In this document: piece by piece, positions 15,692 to 18,935 of the stretch | How positions within the stretch are numbered: the first letter of the stretch is position 1 | Layout: every line of letters begins with the position of its first letter | Assembly: GCA_913052655.1 (NCBI GenBank) | Contig: CAJXFN010000007.1 | Coordinates: forward strand, 1-18,935 | Direction: 5' to 3' | DNA: 18,935 nt | Origin: an uncultured Flavobacteriales bacterium | GTDB taxonomy: Bacteria > Bacteroidota > Bacteroidia > Flavobacteriales > BACL11 | The notes under the pieces: model-generated | Database searches by the model: none | What the model was told of the DNA's origin: nothing | The model's input: the letters and a program-made list of their open reading frames with translations, nothing else | Program-made: the position numbers and the translations under genes

Positions 15692-16474
15692 ATGAAAAAA
15701 ATAACCCAATACTTACCTGGTGGGTCGTTATCTGCTACTGTTTTATTATTGTTATTGTTAATAGTACCTTTTCTGATATATAAATATGTATCTAAAGGAA
15801 CTAACAATTTTGTAAAACTAGCTGTTATTGGAGATGAAGGTCATCAAATTCCTGATTTTGCATTTTTGAATCAGAACAACGATACAATTACCAATTCAGA
15901 TTATGATAATTATATTTATATAGCTGACTTTTTCTTCACACGGTGCCCAACAATTTGTCCTGTAATGACCTATAATATGAAATATATTCAGAAAAAACTA
16001 AATATTTATCCCGGTGTTAAGTTTTTGTCATTTACAGTTGACCCTGAAAATGACACGCCGGAGGTCTTAAGAGAGTATATTAAATCCATGAGAATAAATG
16101 ATGAAAACTGGAATTTTCTTACTGGAAGTAAAGATTCAATATATAGTATTGCCAATTCATACTTCGCTCATGCTTCTCAAGATAGTACACAGCCAGGTGG
16201 ATATTCTCATTCTGGTCAGTTGATATTAGTAGATAAAGAGGGAAGAGTTAGATCCGGATATTCGAATTTTGTTTGTAAAGAATGTGGAGATGTTTCAAAA
16301 AAGTCTTTAATGACATGCCCCACCACAGGAAAAAACTTTACTTATGAGGGAAATCCAATAGGAACCTATGACGGAACTAAAGATCATATTATTAAAGATT
16401 TAATAAAAGATGTTAAAACCCTTTTAGCAGAGTATCATAACAATCCAAAAATTGAAAGACTTGAAAAGCAATAA
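15692..16474 (+). CDS. Sco1/SenC family copper chaperone for the CuA site, with extra cysteine insert
   Basis: Sco proteins deliver copper to, or reduce the thiols of, the CuA site of CoxB. One N-terminal helix (about 13-31) anchors a thioredoxin-like domain outside the cytoplasm. The copper ligands are C85 and C89 in CPTIC, with H173 in GYSHSG. The SFTVDPENDTPEVL segment at 113-126 is also typical. After GRVRSGYSN there is an unusual segment of about 30 residues (191-222) with C195, C198 and C209, before the usual GTYDGT region; together these look like part of a zinc- or copper-binding knuckle. The protein is 260 residues. Its last codons overlap the start region of the following small gene. 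Confidence 0.94.
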   Translation: MKKITQYLPGGSLSATVLLLLLLIVPFLIYKYVSKGTNNFVKLAVIGDEGHQIPDFAFLNQNNDTITNSDYDNYIYIADFFFTRCPTICPVMTYNMKYIQKKLNIYPGVKFLSFTVDPENDTPEVLREYIKSMRINDENWNFLTGSKDSIYSIANSYFAHASQDSTQPGGYSHSGQLILVDKEGRVRSGYSNFVCKECGDVSKKSLMTCPTTGKNFTYEGNPIGTYDGTKDHIIKDLIKDVKTLLAEYHNNPKIERLEKQ

Positions 16475-16700
16475 ATTATTTATATTATTAGTATTTATTT
16501 TTTATTCATCGTATATTAAATCTCAGTGTGCGATGTGTAAAGCTGTAGTTGAATCAAACTTAGAATCTGGAGATGATATTGGTTCAGGATTGAATGATGG
16601 AATATTGTATTTAATGTCTGCCCCATATTTAGTTGTTTTGTTATTTGGAATATTTTATTTTTTACAAAAAAGAAAACAGAAACAATCACAGGTTTCTTAG
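16461..16700 (+). CDS. Small secreted/membrane CxxC protein of the cox operon, function unknown
   Basis: This is a protein of about 79 residues, not assigned to a named family. A signal-peptide-like helix is followed directly by QCAMC (CxxC), then a loop rich in Gly and Asp (GDDIGSGLNDGILYLM), a second hydrophobic helix, and a basic tail (KKRKQKQ). I recall similar QCAMC proteins beside oxidase assembly genes in Bacteroidetes. The frame has no ATG or GTG before the signal sequence: the only start candidates are TTG at 16461 (chosen) and TTG at 16452, both inside the end of the Sco gene. A pair of cysteines just after the signal sequence, next to Sco, suggests thiol-disulfide or copper handling for CuA assembly. 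That is inference; lipoprotein modification seems unlikely without a clear lipobox. Confidence 0.75.
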   Translation: MKSNKLFILLVFIFYSSYIKSQCAMCKAVVESNLESGDDIGSGLNDGILYLMSAPYLVVLLFGIFYFLQKRKQKQSQVS

Positions 16701-16702
16701 TT

Positions 16703-17602
16703 ATGCAAAAGCTTTTCTTTTATTTTCAATTGTTGAAATTTAGGTTATCAGTTACTGTTGTTTTTTCAGCAGCGATGGGATATCTGATTGGAATAGATAG
16801 CTTTGTTTTAAATGAATTTATTTTATTGATTATTGGTGGGATTCTTGTGACCGGTTCTGCAAATGGATTTAATCAAATTCTAGAAAAGGATTATGATAAG
16901 TTAATGTTAAGAACCTTAAATAGACCCTTACCTAAAAATAATTTAACCATTTTTCAGGCTATATTCTTTTCTACAATCATTGGTGGTTTAGGACTCTATT
17001 TATTAAATTTAATTCACTCTAGCAATGGCTTTTATGGTTTAATGTCCAAATCAACGTTTTTTGGATTAGTTTCAATATTAATGTATGTTTTATCTTATAC
17101 CCCCTTAAAAAGAATTTCTACGTTGTCTATTTTTGTTGGGGCTATACCTGGAGCAATTCCATTCTTATTAGGATATGTAGCTGCAACTGATAATTTCGGA
17201 TTAGCAGCTGGAATATTATTTGCTATTCAGTTTTTTTGGCAATTTCCTCACTTTATAGCTATTTCATGGATAAGAGATGAAGAATATAAACAAGCGGGTT
17301 TTAAGATGATGTTTGGTGGTGTTAAGGGAAGATACCCCGCTATGATTTCATTAATTACCTCAACATTAATGGTCATTATATCAGTTATTCCATATTATGC
17401 TCATATTGACGGTTTTCAGATGTCACTAGTGTCCTTTTTTCTTGTTGTTGTCTTAGGAATATGGTTCACAATAAAATCAGTAAATTTGTATATTAAAACA
17501 GATGATATAATTGCTGAGAAATTAATGATGGCATCCCTTATTTATTTACCTGTTCTTCAAATTATTTATGTCGTTGATAAATATTTTTTCAGCCACTTTT
17601 AA
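16703..17602 (+). CDS. ctaB: Protoheme IX farnesyltransferase (heme O synthase)
   Basis: This UbiA-family membrane prenyltransferase adds a farnesyl group to protoheme to make heme O, the precursor of heme A. The prenyl-diphosphate/Mg motif is at about residues 57-75: N57, E61, D63, D65, followed by MLRTLNRPLP. A second conserved region, FFWQFPHFIAISWIRDEEY, sits near 175-195, and PGAIPFLLGY is near 150. Eight to nine helices over 299 residues fit the family. It starts 2 bp after the small CxxC gene and closes the plus-strand oxidase operon. Its stop lies 14 bp inside the end of the oppositely transcribed heme A synthase gene, which uses its product. Confidence 0.96.
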   Translation: MQKLFFYFQLLKFRLSVTVVFSAAMGYLIGIDSFVLNEFILLIIGGILVTGSANGFNQILEKDYDKLMLRTLNRPLPKNNLTIFQAIFFSTIIGGLGLYLLNLIHSSNGFYGLMSKSTFFGLVSILMYVLSYTPLKRISTLSIFVGAIPGAIPFLLGYVAATDNFGLAAGILFAIQFFWQFPHFIAISWIRDEEYKQAGFKMMFGGVKGRYPAMISLITSTLMVIISVIPYYAHIDGFQMSLVSFFLVVVLGIWFTIKSVNLYIKTDDIIAEKLMMASLIYLPVLQIIYVVDKYFFSHF

Positions 17603-18596
17603 AAACAAATAGCGCGTAAACTATTGATAATAATAGAAAAAATGCTCCTAATTGGTGAAGTATTGCTAATAATATTGGAACAGAATATATCAAAGTAAAA
17701 ACACCTAAAACAAATTGTATTAAAATTAATGAGAAAATTATTTTTAAACTAATTTTCTGGATACTTTGTAGTTTTAAAAATTTTGTTTTATAGTAGATAA
17801 TTATAGATATTATTACAATTATTATGGCTAAGATTCTATGTATAAACTGTACACCAAATACACCATTTAAAAAATTCCATTGAGGGTTAGAAGAAAATAC
17901 TTCTTTAGGAATAAATTCTGCCCCCATTTTTGGCCATGTTGGGAAGGCCAACCCAGCCTTTAATCCAGCTACAAATGCTCCATAGATTATTTGTATAATA
18001 ACAATTAAACTTAAAAACATTAAATATTTTAATACTTTACGATTACCAATATTTTTCTTTTTTAAAATTAACGGGAGAGCAACCCACAGGGTATATGAGC
18101 ATGTTAAAAAAGCTGTAGTTAGATGTACCGCGAGTCTGTAGTGACTTACGTCAGGTCTATCTACTAATCCACTTTTAACCATCCACCATCCAATTGTAGC
18201 TTGAAGAGCTCCCAAACTAAATAAAACTAATGACTGCTGTATAAGTTTTTTGTTTAAACGTTTCTTTATTAAAAAATATAAAAAAGGAAAAATAAATACA
18301 ACCCCTAATAATCTACCGATCATTCTGTGTAAGTATTCCCAAAAAAATATAAATTTAAAGTCCTTTAAAGTGTAATCAGAATTAATTTTCTGAAACTCAG
18401 GTGTTTGTTTATATTTATTAAAAAGTTCAATCCAGTCTGTTTGATTTATAGGAGGAATAGCTCCCTCAACCAAACTCCAGTCTACCATAGAAAGTCCAGA
18501 GTCAGTTAATCTAGTTATACCCCCTATAACAACCATTGAAAGTATAAGAAAACAACCCGAAAGAAGCCACAATATTACAGATTTGTTTTCTTTCAT
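17589..18596 (-). CDS. ctaA: Heme A synthase (CtaA/COX15 family)
   Basis: It oxidises the C8 methyl of heme O to a formyl group, giving heme A for CoxA. The 335-residue protein has about eight helices in two four-helix halves. Four heme-ligand histidines are visible: H90 (EYLHRMIGR), H158 (AVHLTTAF), H253 (FIHRILA) and H314 (LHQLGAF). The N-terminal GGITRLTDSGLSM segment and the PTWPKMGAEFIP loop are as in the COX15-like, longer form. The ATG is one base after the DUF420 stop, so the two minus-strand genes are coupled. The 3' end overlaps ctaB by 14 bp in the opposite direction. Confidence 0.96.
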   Translation of the reverse strand: MKENKSVILWLLSGCFLILSMVVIGGITRLTDSGLSMVDWSLVEGAIPPINQTDWIELFNKYKQTPEFQKINSDYTLKDFKFIFFWEYLHRMIGRLLGVVFIFPFLYFLIKKRLNKKLIQQSLVLFSLGALQATIGWWMVKSGLVDRPDVSHYRLAVHLTTAFLTCSYTLWVALPLILKKKNIGNRKVLKYLMFLSLIVIIQIIYGAFVAGLKAGLAFPTWPKMGAEFIPKEVFSSNPQWNFLNGVFGVQFIHRILAIIIVIISIIIYYKTKFLKLQSIQKISLKIIFSLILIQFVLGVFTLIYSVPILLAILHQLGAFFLLLSIVYALFVFKSG

Positions 18597-18597
18597 G

Positions 18598-18935
18598 TTA
18601 GTAGTATGGAATCATGAATAAATATACCATTACTCCTGTCACTGCAACATACATCCAAATGGGGAAGGTCCATTTAACTATGTTTTTATGCTTTGAAATT
18701 TCACCAGTTATCCCCCTGTAAATTGAAAACAGAGCTAGTGGTAAAACTGGAACCGAAAGAATAATATGACTTATTAGAACAAAAAAGTATATATATCTTA
18801 TAGCTCCTTCTCCTCCAAATGGTGTAGGAGCATTGGTTAGCTTTGAAACAACATAGGATATCAAAAATATGGATGATAATACAAAAGCTGACATCATTGA
18901 AAATTTATGAGCTTTTGTATTTTTATTTTTAATTA
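18598..18935 (-). CDS. DUF420 membrane protein, 5' end cut off by the window
   Basis: Codons remain open to the window edge (111 visible residues), and the segment before the first internal ATG pair, reading KAHKFSMM, belongs to the conserved DUF420 core, so the true start lies beyond the window; full-length members are about 140-190 residues. Three hydrophobic helices are visible, with conserved HKFSMM, SHIILSVPVLPLAL, and KHKNIVKWTFPIWMYVAVTGV. The family includes Bacillus and Staphylococcus proteins (CtaM/YozB) needed for heme A-containing oxidase activity; function in Bacteroidetes is assumed by homology. Its tight linkage to ctaA supports a role in oxidase assembly. Confidence 0.88.
   Translation of the reverse strand, partial: IKNKNTKAHKFSMMSAFVLSSIFLISYVVSKLTNAPTPFGGEGAIRYIYFFVLISHIILSVPVLPLALFSIYRGITGEISKHKNIVKWTFPIWMYVAVTGVMVYLFMIPYY

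Overview
This window is a low-GC, densely packed chromosomal segment from a bacterium of the Bacteroidetes, most likely a marine-type flavobacterium (Flavobacteriales). Three things support this. The proteins match flavobacterial versions as I remember them: a CoxB with two extra N-terminal helices, a CoxC with a long extracytoplasmic insert, a DUF3098 protein after FtsX, and a LeuS with degenerate zinc cysteines. Several genes are preceded by the Bacteroidetes -7 promoter box TAnnTTTG. Shine-Dalgarno sequences are essentially absent. Spacers are often 0-15 bp, and no stretch over about 150 bp lacks a gene. I see no rRNA, tRNA, CRISPR array, insertion sequence or prophage.

Left part (1-7702), mostly minus strand, is housekeeping. 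It holds a partial polyprenyl diphosphate synthase cut by the left edge, rlmN, a plus-strand amidohydrolase/deaminase divergent from rlmN, and then a minus-strand run read in the order ftsX, DUF3098 gene, uppP, truB, queA, ispD. This run joins cell division, undecaprenyl-phosphate recycling, tRNA modification and isoprenoid precursor synthesis. queA-ispD has its own promoter box. leuS and queD form a separate plus-strand pair, divergent from ftsX.

Right part (11077-18935) is an aerobic respiration block. From a promoter near 11119 a plus-strand run encodes the aa3-type cytochrome c oxidase and much of its assembly machinery: coxB, coxA, a small subunit III homologue, a second full-size subunit III, subunit IV, a Sco copper chaperone, a small secreted/membrane CxxC protein, and heme O synthase. 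Converging on it, and overlapping it by 14 bp, are heme A synthase and a DUF420 membrane protein that runs off the right edge. Together they cover structural subunits, CuA copper delivery and the protoheme to heme O to heme A route.

I found no clearly new system. The best leads are a Sco protein with an extra three-cysteine insert, followed by an overlapping, non-ATG-started gene for a CxxC membrane protein; a 12/11-bp tandem repeat just upstream of the cox promoter; and back-to-back promoters in the rlmN/amidohydrolase gap that imply near-leaderless transcripts. Several start sites were moved downstream of the longest open frame on promoter, overlap and homology grounds, as stated per gene.
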